Source of the DNA: JAFECT01 sp036501825
GTDB taxonomy: Bacteria; Pseudomonadota; Alphaproteobacteria; Caulobacterales; Caulobacteraceae
NCBI GenBank assembly: GCA_036501825.1
Contig: DASXZP010000036.1
Coordinates: forward strand, 124,001-188,000
DNA length: 64,000 nucleotides
Direction: 5' to 3'
Positions 1 to 10,349 of this stretch are shown in pieces. Made by a program: the position numbers and the translations under genes. Below the pieces are notes generated by a model. The model saw only the letters and a list, made by a program, of their open reading frames with translations, was not told the DNA's origin and made no database searches. The stretch's first letter is position 1. Each line of letters starts with the position of its first letter.

Positions 1-132
1 CTCGGGCAGCTTGTTGGTCAGCAGGGCGACGAAGACCAGGTTGTCGACGCCTAAGACCACCTCCAGCACGATCAGGGTGATCAAGGCCGCCCAGGCGCTG
101 GGATCGTAGGCGAGGGCGGCGATTTCGTGCAT
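1..132 (-). CDS. TerC-family integral membrane protein, N-terminus only
   Basis: The first 44 codons of a gene reading leftwards off the window, from the ATG at 132-130. The peptide has a hydrophobic helix followed by the acidic motif VLGVDNLVFVALL and TNKLPE. This is the usual first helix of TerC/YjbE-type proteins, which carry conserved acidic residues in the membrane and are linked to metal (Mn or Te) handling. The rest lies outside, so length and subfamily cannot be judged. It is divergent from the ATP synthase genes and shares the 285-bp region 133-417 with them. Confidence 0.75.
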   Translation of the reverse strand, partial: MHEIAALAYDPSAWAALITLIVLEVVLGVDNLVFVALLTNKLPE

Positions 133-259
133 CGGGCGTCCGGGCGAAGAGGGGAGTGGGCGCGGCCGACAGCTTGCCGCAAGCCCTCCCTCTATCGACG
201 CCCCGCGACCCCGGTTCAAGGCCTGGATTTCTCAGGCTCCGGCAGCGCTTTTGGGCATG

Positions 260-288
260 TTGCAGCGCCACAAAACGCATGCTATCAG
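260..288 (+). promoter_or_regulatory. candidate sigma-70 promoter of the atpHAGDC operon
   Basis: TTGCAG at 260-265 and TATCAG at 283-288 are separated by 17 bp, about 130 bp upstream of atpH. It is the best promoter-like pair I found in the 285-bp gap between terC and atpH; assigned by eye only. Confidence 0.35.
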
Positions 289-306
289 GCGCCCGGCTTC
301 GCGCGG

Positions 307-328
307 GGCGGTCTTTTGCGAGACCGCC
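307..328 (+). promoter_or_regulatory. perfect 8-bp stem-loop in the atp operon leader
   Basis: GGCGGTCT and AGACCGCC form a perfect 8-bp stem around a 6-nt loop, between the candidate promoter and atpH. Only scattered T residues follow, so it is a poor intrinsic terminator. It may be an mRNA 5' structure. Function unknown. Confidence 0.3.
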
Positions 329-417
329 TCGTTCGTGCTTTCCCAAGCGGTTCAAGCCTTTAGCCGAGCGGCGTCCCGTCGCGAACGGCGCCTCAAAACA
401 CGGGTTCGGGTTCATAC

Positions 418-972
418 GTGGCTGACGATTTCCGAGAGACCGAAGTCGGCGAGCGCTATGCGCTGGCGCTGTTCGACCTGGCGGTCGAGACCGGCGTCGT
501 CGACGGGGTCCGCAACGACCTGAACAGCCTCTCGGCCATGATCGCGGAAAGCGCGGACCTGCGCCGGGTTCTGTCGTCCCCGGCCTTCGCCTCCGAAGAC
601 AAGGCCAAGGCGCTCGACGCCATCGCCAAACAGGCCGGCTTCCAGCCGGTGACCATCAAGTTCCTGGGCTTCCTGGCCGCCAACCGCCGCGCCGGCGCGC
701 TGCAGGCGGTGATCGCCAGCTTCCGCAAGCTCGACGACAAGCGCCGGGGCGTCGTCGCCGCCCAGGTCACCACCGCCGTCGCCCTCACCGACGCGCAGCG
801 CGATGGCCTGGCGGCCGCGCTGTCGCAGGCGTTGGGCAAGGCTCCCGAAATCACCACCGCCGTCGATCCGTCGATCTTGGGCGGCGTCAAGGTGCGCGTC
901 GGTTCGCGCCTCTATGACGCGTCGCTGAAGACCCGCCTCGACTCCCTCAAGTTCGCCCTGAAGAGAGCGTAA
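418..972 (+). CDS. atpH: F1Fo ATP synthase delta subunit
   Basis: 184 aa OSCP/delta subunit of the rotary ATP synthase, which joins F1 to the peripheral stalk on the cytoplasmic face. The N-terminal helical part starts MADDFRETEVGERYA and includes ALFDLA. The C-terminal GGVKVRVGSRLYDASLKTRL signature is typical of the family, and the length is normal. The start is the GTG at 418; it has no strong Shine-Dalgarno, but the alignment to family N-termini supports it. It is first in an atpHAGDC operon, with only 4 bp before atpA. The Fo genes (a, b, c) are absent here, as is usual in Alphaproteobacteria where Fo forms a separate locus. Confidence 0.95.
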   Translation: MADDFRETEVGERYALALFDLAVETGVVDGVRNDLNSLSAMIAESADLRRVLSSPAFASEDKAKALDAIAKQAGFQPVTIKFLGFLAANRRAGALQAVIASFRKLDDKRRGVVAAQVTTAVALTDAQRDGLAAALSQALGKAPEITTAVDPSILGGVKVRVGSRLYDASLKTRLDSLKFALKRA

Positions 973-976
973 GACC

Positions 977-2512
<1,536 letters not shown>

Positions 2513-2539
2513 CCCTGACCTAAGGACGAGTAGCGCCCA

Positions 2540-3412
2540 ATGGCCAGCCTCAAGGAAATGCGCAATCGGATCTCGAGCGTGAAAGCCACGCAGAAGATCA
2601 CGAAGGCGCTGCAGATGGTGGCGGCGGCCAAGCTCCGCGGCGCCCAGGACGCGGCTGAACGCGCGCGGCCCTATGCGCGGCGCATGGCGGCGGTGATCGC
2701 CAATCTGGCGGCCAGCGTCTCGGGCCCCAGCGCGCCGAAGCTGCTCGTCGGCACGGGCTCGGACAAGAGGCACCTGATCGTGGTGGCGACCGCCGACCGC
2801 GGCCTCGCCGGCGGCTTCAATGCGTCCATCGGCCGTCTGGCGCGCGAGCACATTGGCTCGCTGCTCAATCAGAGCAAGGACGTTCGCGTCATCACCGTGG
2901 GCCGCAAGGCGCGCGACCAGGTGCGGCGCCTCTACGGCTCGCACATCGTCGAGAGCATCGAAGCCGGCAAGTCGCCGGGCCTGCCGGTGGCGCAGGCCGT
3001 CGCCGACCGCGTGCTGGCCATGTTCGAAGCCGGCGACGTCGACGTCGCGACCCTGATCTTCTCGCGCTTCAAGTCGGTGGTGACGCAGACCCCGACCATC
3101 AAGCAACTGATCCCGGCCGAGATCGACCCGAGCGCACCGCCCATCGACCTCGGCGGCGCCAGCTACGAGTACGAGCCCGACGAAGAGACCATCCTCGCCG
3201 CGCTTCTGCCGCGCAACATCTCGGTGCAGATCCTGGCCGCGATGTTCGAAAACAACGCCGGCTTCTACGCGTCTCAGATGAGCGCGATGGACTCCGCGAC
3301 CCGCAACGCCGGCGACATGATCGCCAAGATGACCCTTCTGTATAACCGTTCGCGCCAGGCTCAGATCACCAAGGAGTTGATCGAGATCATTTCCGGCGCG
3401 GAAGCCCTTTGA
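2540..3412 (+). CDS. atpG: F1Fo ATP synthase gamma subunit
   Basis: 290 aa central-stalk subunit that rotates inside the alpha3beta3 ring. The N-terminal helix MASLKEMRNRISSVKATQKI and the C-terminal helix with ASQMSAMDSATRNAGDMI and LLYNRSRQAQITKELIEI are the two coiled-coil strands that define the family. The middle Rossmann-like part is slightly longer than in E. coli, with an acidic insert around SYEYEPDEETI, a form common in Alphaproteobacteria. Preceded by AAGGACGAG as ribosome binding site; 16 bp before atpD. Confidence 0.97.
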   Translation: MASLKEMRNRISSVKATQKITKALQMVAAAKLRGAQDAAERARPYARRMAAVIANLAASVSGPSAPKLLVGTGSDKRHLIVVATADRGLAGGFNASIGRLAREHIGSLLNQSKDVRVITVGRKARDQVRRLYGSHIVESIEAGKSPGLPVAQAVADRVLAMFEAGDVDVATLIFSRFKSVVTQTPTIKQLIPAEIDPSAPPIDLGGASYEYEPDEETILAALLPRNISVQILAAMFENNAGFYASQMSAMDSATRNAGDMIAKMTLLYNRSRQAQITKELIEIISGAEAL

Positions 3413-3428
3413 CCGAGAGACCGTAATC

Positions 3429-4886
3429 ATGGCCGCAACCCAAACCCAATCCGCCGCCAAGGGCCGTATCGCCCAGGTCATCGGCGCCGTCGTTGACGTC
3501 GAGTTCGACGGCGACCTGCCCGCGATCCTGAACGCGCTGGAAACCACCAACACCGACCAGAAGACCGGCGAGCCGTTCCGCCTGGTGCTGGAAGTGGCGC
3601 AGCACCTGGGTGAAAACACCGTGCGCACCATCGCCATGGACACCACCGAAGGCCTGGTCCGGGGTCAGGACGTGAAGGACACCGGCGCCGGCATCATCGT
3701 GCCGGTCGGTCCCGCCACCCTCGGCCGCATCATGAACGTCATCGGCGCGCCGATCGATGAAGCCGGTCCGATCGACACCAAGTTCTACCGTCCGATCCAC
3801 GCCGAGGCGCCGTCCTTCGCCGAACAGTCGACCTCGGCGGAAATCCTCGTCACCGGCATCAAGGTCATCGACCTGCTCTGCCCCTACACCAAGGGCGGCA
3901 AGATCGGCCTGTTCGGCGGCGCCGGTGTGGGCAAGACCGTGACCATGCAGGAGCTGATCAACAACATCGCCAAGGCGTACGGCGGTTACTCCGTGCTGGC
4001 CGGCGTCGGCGAGCGCACCCGCGAAGGCAACGACCTCTATCACGAGATGATCGAGTCGAACGTGAACCAGCCCGGCGGCGGCGGCGACAGCCGTTGCACC
4101 CTGGTCTACGGCCAGATGAACGAGCCTCCGGGCGCCCGCGCGCGCGTCGCCCTGACCGGCCTGGCGCAAGCGGAATACTTCCGCGACGAAGAGGGCAAGG
4201 ACGTGCTGCTCTTCATCGACAACATCTTCCGCTTCACCCAGGCGGGTTCGGAAGTGTCGGCGCTGCTCGGCCGTATTCCTTCGGCGGTGGGCTACCAGCC
4301 GACCCTGGCCACCGAGATGGGCAATCTGCAGGAGCGCATTACTTCGACCGCCAAGGGTTCGATCACCTCGGTGCAGGCCATCTACGTGCCCGCCGACGAC
4401 CTGACCGACCCGGCGCCGGCGACGTCCTTCGCGCACCTGGACGCCACCACCGTGCTGTCGCGCGATATCGCGGCGCAAGCCATCTTCCCGGCGGTGGATC
4501 CGCTCGACTCCACCTCGCGGATTCTCGATCCGTTGGTGATCGGCGAGGAACACTATCAGGTGGCGCGCCGCGTGCAGGAAATCCTGCAGCAGTACCGCTC
4601 GCTGAAGGACATCATCGCCATCCTGGGCATGGATGAACTGTCCGAAGAGGATAAGCTGGTGGTCGCCCGCGCGCGCAAGATCCAGCGCTTCCTGTCGCAA
4701 CCCTTCTTCGTGGCCGCGCAGTTCACCAACCAGGAAGGCAAGTTCGTCTCGCTGGAAGACACCATCCGCTCGTTCAAGGCGCTGTGCGACGGCGTCCACG
4801 ACAACCTGCCGGAACAGGCCTTCTACATGGTCGGCAACATCGACGAAGCCGTGGCCAAGGCCGAAAAGATGGCGGCGGAAGCGTAA
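3429..4886 (+). CDS. atpD: F1Fo ATP synthase beta subunit
   Basis: 485 aa catalytic subunit. The P-loop GGAGVGKT is at about residues 163-170, followed by the catalytic glutamate in GERTREGND, the Walker B region LLFIDNIFRF, and the C-terminal MDELSEEDKL (DELSEED-type) loop that contacts gamma and epsilon. The TAA stop at 4884-4886 overlaps the atpC start by one base (TAATG), so atpC is translationally coupled. Confidence 0.98.
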   Translation: MAATQTQSAAKGRIAQVIGAVVDVEFDGDLPAILNALETTNTDQKTGEPFRLVLEVAQHLGENTVRTIAMDTTEGLVRGQDVKDTGAGIIVPVGPATLGRIMNVIGAPIDEAGPIDTKFYRPIHAEAPSFAEQSTSAEILVTGIKVIDLLCPYTKGGKIGLFGGAGVGKTVTMQELINNIAKAYGGYSVLAGVGERTREGNDLYHEMIESNVNQPGGGGDSRCTLVYGQMNEPPGARARVALTGLAQAEYFRDEEGKDVLLFIDNIFRFTQAGSEVSALLGRIPSAVGYQPTLATEMGNLQERITSTAKGSITSVQAIYVPADDLTDPAPATSFAHLDATTVLSRDIAAQAIFPAVDPLDSTSRILDPLVIGEEHYQVARRVQEILQQYRSLKDIIAILGMDELSEEDKLVVARARKIQRFLSQPFFVAAQFTNQEGKFVSLEDTIRSFKALCDGVHDNLPEQAFYMVGNIDEAVAKAEKMAAEA

Positions 4887-5176
4887 TGACCACCGGTCGC
4901 TTGCACTTCTCCCTGGTCTCGCCTGAGCGCGAGGTTTTCTCCGGCGACGTCGATCAGGTCGACGCGATGGGGACCGAGGGCGGCTTCGGCGTCCTGGTCG
5001 GCCACGCGCCGTTCATGACTACGCTGAAGGAAGGCTTCGTGTTCGTGCACGACCAGGGGATCAAGCGCGCCTTCTATGTGAAGGGCGGCTTCGCCGACGT
5101 GACGCCCAAGGGCTTCACCATCCTCGCCGAACAGGCCGAGGAGCACGACGAACGCGTGCATCCCGAGCGGCATTGA
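4886..5176 (+). CDS. atpC: F1Fo ATP synthase epsilon subunit, short form
   Basis: 96 aa, beginning MTTGRLHFSLVSPEREVFSG. Only the N-terminal beta-sandwich domain is present (motifs GTEGGFGVLVGHAPFMTTLKEG and YVKGGFADV). The C-terminal helical hairpin that lets epsilon inhibit F1 in E. coli and Bacillus is missing. In Alphaproteobacteria a separate zeta subunit is the known inhibitor, which fits. The ATG is chosen because it overlaps the atpD stop; an in-frame start further upstream at 4784 would only translate atpD in the wrong frame. The stop overlaps the next gene. Confidence 0.95.
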   Translation: MTTGRLHFSLVSPEREVFSGDVDQVDAMGTEGGFGVLVGHAPFMTTLKEGFVFVHDQGIKRAFYVKGGFADVTPKGFTILAEQAEEHDERVHPERH

Positions 5177-5421
5177 GCGCAACAGACCTCATCGGTCTCC
5201 TCGGCACGCTCCTGATCCTGGGCGCCTATGCGGGCGTCCAGTTCAAACGCCTCGATCCGCACGGCCTGATCGCGCTGCTGCTGAACCTTGCGGGCGCGGC
5301 CCTGGTGCTGGTCTCGCTCTATTTCAAATTCAACCTGGCCTCCGCCCTTCTGGAGGCGGCCTGGGCCCTGATCGCGCTTGTCGGGATCATCCGGTTGGCG
5401 CTGGGGCGCGACCGGCGCTAG
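5173..5421 (+). CDS. small three-helix membrane protein (CBU_0592-like)
   Basis: 82 aa starting at a TTG that overlaps the atpC stop by 4 bp (TTGA). Three hydrophobic segments are visible: LIGLLGTLLILGAYAGV, LIALLLNLAGAALVLVSLYF and LLEAAWALIALVGIIRLAL. The pattern, with FKRLDPHG between helices 1 and 2 and FNLASALLEAAWALI, resembles the CBU_0592-type family of tiny membrane proteins, whose function is unknown to me. Tight coupling to the ATP synthase operon implies co-translation with epsilon. No sign of a Fo subunit (no conserved membrane carboxylate like subunit c). Confidence 0.7.
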   Translation: MSATDLIGLLGTLLILGAYAGVQFKRLDPHGLIALLLNLAGAALVLVSLYFKFNLASALLEAAWALIALVGIIRLALGRDRR

Positions 5422-5448
5422 GTTCGGGCCGTTCCACCGGAGAGCCTG

Positions 5449-6117
5449 ATGTTCCTGGAAGTCCCTGATCTGTTGACGCCGGAAGAGGTCGGCCGTCTGC
5501 GCGAGCTGGCCAAGACGGTGAAGTTCGTCGACGGGCGCGCCACCAACCCGCACTCCAAGGTCAAGAACAACACCCAGCTCGACTACGGCGATCCGCACTA
5601 CAAGGAATGCGCCCAGCTCATGCACCAGGCGCTGCAGCGCTCGGGTGAAGTGCGCGACTTCGTGTTCCCCAAGATGATCGCCCCGCCGCTCCTCACCCGC
5701 TACGAGCCGGGGATGAACTACGGCGCCCACTCCGACGCCGCCTTCCTGCCGATCGGTCAGCGGCCGCTGCGCTCGGACCTGTCGTGCACCATCTTCCTGA
5801 ACGATCCCGAGAGTTACGGCGGCGGCGAACTGTCGGTGCGTCTCGGCACCCGCGACATCGACTTCAAAATGAAACCCGGCGGCGCCATCGTCTATCCTTC
5901 GACCACCATCCACCAGGTGAAGCCGGTGACGTCGGGCGAACGCCTGGTCGGCATCACCTTCATGGAAAGCCTGGTCTCCGACCAGACCAACCGCGAGCTG
6001 CTCTACCAGCTGAACGAAGTGCTCGCGCTGGAAGGCGAAAAGATGGACTGGGAAAACCGCACCCGTCTCTCCTACGTGTGCTCCTCCCTGTTCCGCGCCT
6101 GGGGCGACGCGGCGTGA
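5449..6117 (+). CDS. Fe(II)/2-oxoglutarate-dependent PKHD-type hydroxylase
   Basis: 222 aa, the usual length of PiuC/YbiX proteins. The double-stranded beta-helix fold shows the iron ligands H94 and D96 (GAHSDAAF) and distal H155 (TTIHQVKPV), plus R165 for 2-oxoglutarate binding (GERLVGITF). The family is often found with TonB siderophore receptors, but none is visible here. It lies 27 bp after the small membrane protein and overlaps the next gene by 4 bp (GTGA), so it may be cotranscribed with the atp genes. Substrate unknown. Confidence 0.9.
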   Translation: MFLEVPDLLTPEEVGRLRELAKTVKFVDGRATNPHSKVKNNTQLDYGDPHYKECAQLMHQALQRSGEVRDFVFPKMIAPPLLTRYEPGMNYGAHSDAAFLPIGQRPLRSDLSCTIFLNDPESYGGGELSVRLGTRDIDFKMKPGGAIVYPSTTIHQVKPVTSGERLVGITFMESLVSDQTNRELLYQLNEVLALEGEKMDWENRTRLSYVCSSLFRAWGDAA

Positions 6118-6977
6118 AGCTCGTCCGGCGGGGACTGGTGGTCTGCGCGGCGCTGATCGCGACGGCGTCTGGCGCGTCGGCGGCGACCAAGGATCGTCTC
6201 GGCGAAAGCGCCATGCGCGCGCTCGTGGGAACACCCGTGGCCGAGTACAAGGCCGGCGACAAGGCAAAGGCGGTGCGGGAATTCGAAGCCTATCTCGCTG
6301 CGCGCCGGCGGACCGACGGTCCCAATTCCCAATCCGCCGCCGACGCCCTCTCCGCGTTCGGCGTCCTTCTGTACACCGAGGGGTTCGAGAAGGACGCGTT
6401 GCCCTATCTGCGCCGTGCCGTCGACGCGGCTCGGGCCCACTACGCGCCGCTGGATCCGGAGCTTGCGGTCGTACTCAGCGACTATTCCGCTGCGTCCTAC
6501 GGGGTTTATTCCGACGACGCGCCCTACGACGCCGACACGGCGGCCGAGGAGGCGCTGCATATCCGCCTGCGGACGTTCGGCGTGAACAACGAGGAAACGC
6601 GCGACGACCTCATCGTCCTGAAACGCTGGGGAACGGTCGCGCGCACCCACAAGGATTCCGTGCGGGTCGGCGCCGTCGGCGCATTGTACGACGAGGCGAT
6701 CGATCTGATGCGGCGCAACGAGCGCAAAGACCGGCGTCTTGGCGATACGGAGGCCGAGGCGGCGGAGATGTACCTCGATAACGGCCTGTTGCCCGAGGCG
6801 ACCAAGCATTTCGACGACGCTATGGCGGACTACGCGACCGCGGGAGGAAGTGACGACGGGAGATTCGCGGCTGACGAATTCGCCTGCAAGCTGACAAGCC
6901 AAGGTCACGTCAAAGAGTCCGATGACCTTCGCGGTCGATTTCACGTTTCGCGGCTGCCCTTTTCCCGCTGCCGCTGA
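6114..6977 (+). CDS. secreted TPR-like repeat protein
   Basis: 287 aa from a GTG overlapping the dioxygenase stop. It has a clear signal peptide (KLVRRGLVVCAALIATASGASA, cleavage after ASA), then alanine-rich helical repeats with TPR-like character (KAVREFEAYLAARR, EKDALPYLRRAVDAARAHY, LYDEAIDLMRRNERK, EATKHFDDAMADYA). The size and repeats suggest a periplasmic scaffold. An in-frame start further upstream only reads out of frame through the dioxygenase gene and is rejected. It ends 3 bp from the convergent rppH, leaving no room for a terminator. Confidence 0.7.
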   Translation: MKLVRRGLVVCAALIATASGASAATKDRLGESAMRALVGTPVAEYKAGDKAKAVREFEAYLAARRRTDGPNSQSAADALSAFGVLLYTEGFEKDALPYLRRAVDAARAHYAPLDPELAVVLSDYSAASYGVYSDDAPYDADTAAEEALHIRLRTFGVNNEETRDDLIVLKRWGTVARTHKDSVRVGAVGALYDEAIDLMRRNERKDRRLGDTEAEAAEMYLDNGLLPEATKHFDDAMADYATAGGSDDGRFAADEFACKLTSQGHVKESDDLRGRFHVSRLPFSRCR

Positions 6978-6980
6978 CGG

Positions 6981-7472
6981 CTAGGGTCGCGCGAACCGCG
7001 CGAACGCTTCCACCACCTTCACGTAGGACGCCTTCTTGAACGGCACCACGGTGTCGAGCGCGTCCTCGAGTCTGGTCCACTTCCAGGCGTCGAATTCAAT
7101 CTCGTGAAAGGCCTCGAGGTCAATCTCGTCGTCGTCGCCTTCGAAGCGGTAGGCGAACCACTTCTGCTTCTGGCCCATGAAGCCGCGCGCGGCCTTCGAG
7201 CCGCCGTAGCCCGGCGGGAAGTCGTAGACGATCCAATCCTTGGTCTCGCCCAGCAGGGCGACCGACGAGATCCCGGTCTCTTCCTCCAGTTCGCGGCGCG
7301 CGGCGGCCTCGAAGTCTTCGCCGGCGTCGACGCCGCCCTGGGGGAACTGCCAGTTGAACGGCGGCTCGGTCCCGTGACGGCGGCCGAGCCAGACCAGGCC
7401 GGCGCGGTTGAACACCACAATGCCGACGTTGGTGCGATACTTGGAGAGGTCGGGTTCGGTTTCTCGGCTCAC
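6981..7472 (-). CDS. rppH: RNA pyrophosphohydrolase (Nudix)
   Basis: 163 aa. The Nudix box GGVDAGEDFEAAARRELEEETG lies at about residues 46-67, preceded by the RppH signature PPFNWQFPQGG, and the family C-terminal part follows. RppH removes pyrophosphate from 5' triphosphorylated RNA, triggering decay, and also hydrolyses Ap(n)A. The GTG start at 7472 overlaps the stop of the upstream deacetylase gene (GTGA), so the two are coupled. Confidence 0.92.
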   Translation of the reverse strand: MSRETEPDLSKYRTNVGIVVFNRAGLVWLGRRHGTEPPFNWQFPQGGVDAGEDFEAAARRELEEETGISSVALLGETKDWIVYDFPPGYGGSKAARGFMGQKQKWFAYRFEGDDDEIDLEAFHEIEFDAWKWTRLEDALDTVVPFKKASYVKVVEAFARFARP

Positions 7473-8683
7473 CGATGCGCGATGGCCGAAGCCGGGGCGA
7501 GTTGCAAGCCCCTGGCCTTCAGACCGTCGATCCAGCGCGCCGCCACCTCGACCGTCACCGGATAGGCAAAGCCAGAACCCAGGGCCTGGCCCTTCACGCG
7601 CGCGGTCTGCTCCAGATTGGAGAGCTGGCCCGCGATGGCTTCGGCGGACAGCTGGTCGTCGATCACCGCATCGGCGCTGCCGCGGGCATAGCCGCCGCCG
7701 CGGCGGCGCGCGGAGCCGTCATCGATGAAGCCCACCCCGCGGGCCTTCAGTTCGCCCAGGAACGCGCCCATGCCCTGGTCGGAGGTCACGAACTTGCCGC
7801 CCAGATAGTTGGTCACCGCGAAATAGCCGGTGGCGCGGCTGAGCAGCCAGTCGAGCCGGCGCGCGGTGTCCTGGGGACTCGCGGTGGAGAGCAGGGTGTA
7901 GGGGCCCGGGTCGTTGTCCGGATAGTCGGCGGGCTCCATCGGGATTTCGATCATCACCTCGTGGCCGTTGGCGCGGGCAAGGTCGATCCAGCCCTGCAGG
8001 CCCTGGGCGTAGGGCACGAAGGAAAGGGTGACCTCCGGCGGCAGGCGTTCGATGGCGGTCTTGGTGGAGGCGGGATTGAGGCCCAGGCCGCCGACGATCA
8101 GGGCGACCTTGGGCTGGCCGTTGGACTTGAACGGGCGGGCATAGGCCGAGAACGCGCTGGCCCCGTTGGACGCGACGATGGGCAGCGGGCCGAGCGGGCT
8201 CTGCTGCGCCAGGCCCGCCATGGGGGCGGCAGGCAGGGGGTCGGCGGCGAAGTGGCGCAGCGGCGGTTGCGCGGTGGGCGCATTGCCGGCGCCCGGTACG
8301 ACGCCGGTCGAGCCGCCGCCGTCGGGGAAGGTGATGGTCGCGGCGCCCTGGATCGGGGGCTGGTTGTTCGGGTCGAAGCCCGGCGCGGTCAGGTCCTGGT
8401 ACATGCCGAGCGAGTCGACCGTGAAGGCCTGCATCCCCGCGCCCGGGGCGACGTTGGGGTCCTGCGCCTTGGGCCGGTTCAGCGCCACGCGCACATCGGG
8501 AGAGCCGGCATGCGGGTCGCCCAGCACCAGAATCAGCGCCGCGGCCGTGGCCAGGAACACCACGCCTGCGCCGACGGCGGCCACCGCGGGCCGCCTGGCG
8601 AATTCGACGAGCGCGCGCACCCCCTTGCCCTGGGCGGGCGAGGGCTGCGGTCCGGCGAAAGCAGGCTGGCGTTTGGCGAACAT
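7469..8683 (-). CDS. divergent polysaccharide deacetylase family protein (YibQ-like)
   Basis: 404 aa from the ATG at 8683; a TTG at 8713 is also in frame but less likely. There is a short cytoplasmic N-terminus, one transmembrane helix (VAAVGAGVVFLATAAALILVL), a proline/alanine-rich linker, then a C-terminal deacetylase-like barrel beginning at KVALIVGGLGLN, with VMIEIPMEPADYPDNDPGPYTL and GVGFIDDGSA. These are the marks of the divergent polysaccharide deacetylase family, typically next to ctpA and envC-like genes. A role in the envelope is inferred from that neighbourhood. The usual metal ligands of classical NodB enzymes are not evident. Confidence 0.85.
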   Translation of the reverse strand: MFAKRQPAFAGPQPSPAQGKGVRALVEFARRPAVAAVGAGVVFLATAAALILVLGDPHAGSPDVRVALNRPKAQDPNVAPGAGMQAFTVDSLGMYQDLTAPGFDPNNQPPIQGAATITFPDGGGSTGVVPGAGNAPTAQPPLRHFAADPLPAAPMAGLAQQSPLGPLPIVASNGASAFSAYARPFKSNGQPKVALIVGGLGLNPASTKTAIERLPPEVTLSFVPYAQGLQGWIDLARANGHEVMIEIPMEPADYPDNDPGPYTLLSTASPQDTARRLDWLLSRATGYFAVTNYLGGKFVTSDQGMGAFLGELKARGVGFIDDGSARRRGGGYARGSADAVIDDQLSAEAIAGQLSNLEQTARVKGQALGSGFAYPVTVEVAARWIDGLKARGLQLAPASAIAHR

Positions 8684-8817
8684 TGTCCCGGCGCGGCAGA
8701 GAGCGGCCCCCAATTTCGCGCCGGGGGAGTTAAGGAACCCTAACGGGGAGGGTTACCAGGCAAGGGATTTGAGGGCGCCCGGCCTTTCCGCGCAGCGGGG
8801 CGACTACCGTCCTTTTA

Positions 8818-8922
8818 GCCGCAGAGATCGCAGAGACTGGCCGCTTGTGGCGCAGCGCAGCCCTCATCACTGACCGCTCCGCGGTCTCTGCGGCTTTATC
8901 TTTCTCTGCGATCTCCGCGGTT
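8818..8922. repeat. REP-like inverted pair, family B
   Basis: Arms built on GCCGCAGAGATCGCAGAGA (8818-8836) and the inverse TCTCTGCGATCTCCGCGGTT (8903-8922) surround about 65 bp. The same family recurs at 22925-23029. Located in the 265-bp gap between ctpA and the upstream start of the deacetylase gene. The rest of the gap shows no gene. Confidence 0.75.
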
Positions 8923-8948
8923 TTCTTTCTTTGACCGCGCGCCGACGC

Positions 8949-10349
8949 TTAGTTGTTGTTCGACTTCGGGTCCGCAGGCTTGGCGGCCGGGGGGACGAAC
9001 TTGCCGTCTTCGGCGGCGACCGTGGTCGAGGGGCCGCGCTTCAGCTTGGTCAGGTCGCCGCCCACCGCCAGCACGTCGAGCGCGCGCTGCAGTTCATAGT
9101 CGCCCTTCTTGCTGTCGAAGGTCGCCGGCGGATATTCCGACGGCATGTGCGCGGCCTTGCGCACCTTGCCTTCGTCGGCGTTGAGCGCGTTCTTGAACGA
9201 CGCCTCGCTGAACTGGAACTTGTCGTCGGCCAGGCGGTCGGCCTGTTCCTTCGACTGCGCGACCTCGAGGTCGGGATCGATGCCGGTGCGTTGGATCGAG
9301 CGTCCCGACGGCGTGTAGTAGCGCGCGATGGTCAGCTTCACCGCCCCGTCCGCGCCGTTGCGCAGCGGGAACACCTGCTGCACCGAACCCTTGCCGAAGC
9401 TGGTGATGCCGACCAGCACCGCGCGGTGACGGTCCTGCAAGGCGCCGGCCACGATCTCGGCCGCGGACGCCGTGCCCGGATTGATCAGCACCGCGATCGG
9501 CAGGCCGTGCAGCATGTCGCCGTCGGCGCGCGCGTTGAAGCGCTCGACGTCGCGCGGGTCGCGTTCACGCTGGGTGACCACCTCGCCGCCGTTGAGGAAT
9601 TCGCCGGCGGTCTCCACCGAGCTGTCGAGGGTGCCGCCCGGATTGTTGCGCAGATCGAGCACCAGGCCCTTCATGTGCGGGATATCGTGCTGCAGCTTCA
9701 GGATCGCGGCGCGGGTTTCGTCGCCGGTCTTTTCGTTGAAGTTGGTGATGCGCAGATAGCCGTAGTCGCCCTCGGCGTGCTCCTTCACCGAGACGACCTT
9801 GATGATCTCGCGGTTGAGCTTCAGGTCGAACGGATCCTTGCCCGAACGCACCACGGTGATGGTCACCGGCGTGCCCGGCGCGCCCTTCATCGACTTCACC
9901 GCGTCGTTCAGCGGCTGACCCAGCACGCTCTGACCGTCGATGGCGGTGATGTAGTCGCCCGCCTGCACGCCGGCGCGCGCGGCCGGGGTGTCGTCCATGG
10001 GCGTGATCACCTTGATTGCGCCGTCTTCGCTGGTGACCTCGAGGCCGAGCCCGCCGTAAGAGCCCTCAGTGGTCTCCTCCAGGTCCTTCAGTTCGTCGGT
10101 GTTCAGATAGTTCGAGTGCGGATCGAGGGAGGACAGCATGCCGTCCAGCGCCGCTTCGACCAGCTTCTTCTGGTCGACCTTCACCACGTACTTCTGCTGG
10201 ACGAGGGTCATCACGTCGCCGAACAGCGCGATCTCGTGGATGGAGTCGTTGTCCTGGATGAAGGCGGAGGTCTTGGCGTAGGCGAAGGCGCCGCACCCGA
10301 TGACCATGGCGCTGACGCCGACGAGAAGAAGCTGCTTGGGGAAACGCAT
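8949..10349 (-). CDS. ctpA: S41 C-terminal processing peptidase (CtpA)
   Basis: 466 aa from the ATG at 10349, chosen for its Shine-Dalgarno (TGAGG) and because a signal anchor (LLLVGVSAMVIGCGAFAYA) follows at once; the longer frame to 10439 adds unrelated residues. Order: signal anchor, PDZ domain (GGLGLEV, AGVQAGDYITAIDG), then the S41 core with LVLDLRNNPGG. The catalytic pair is Ser295 in GTASAAEIV and Lys320 in SFGKGS. It is a periplasmic protease acting on envelope substrates. It lies downstream of the EnvC-like gene on the same strand, the usual alphaproteobacterial order. Confidence 0.93.
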   Translation of the reverse strand: MRFPKQLLLVGVSAMVIGCGAFAYAKTSAFIQDNDSIHEIALFGDVMTLVQQKYVVKVDQKKLVEAALDGMLSSLDPHSNYLNTDELKDLEETTEGSYGGLGLEVTSEDGAIKVITPMDDTPAARAGVQAGDYITAIDGQSVLGQPLNDAVKSMKGAPGTPVTITVVRSGKDPFDLKLNREIIKVVSVKEHAEGDYGYLRITNFNEKTGDETRAAILKLQHDIPHMKGLVLDLRNNPGGTLDSSVETAGEFLNGGEVVTQRERDPRDVERFNARADGDMLHGLPIAVLINPGTASAAEIVAGALQDRHRAVLVGITSFGKGSVQQVFPLRNGADGAVKLTIARYYTPSGRSIQRTGIDPDLEVAQSKEQADRLADDKFQFSEASFKNALNADEGKVRKAAHMPSEYPPATFDSKKGDYELQRALDVLAVGGDLTKLKRGPSTTVAAEDGKFVPPAAKPADPKSNNN

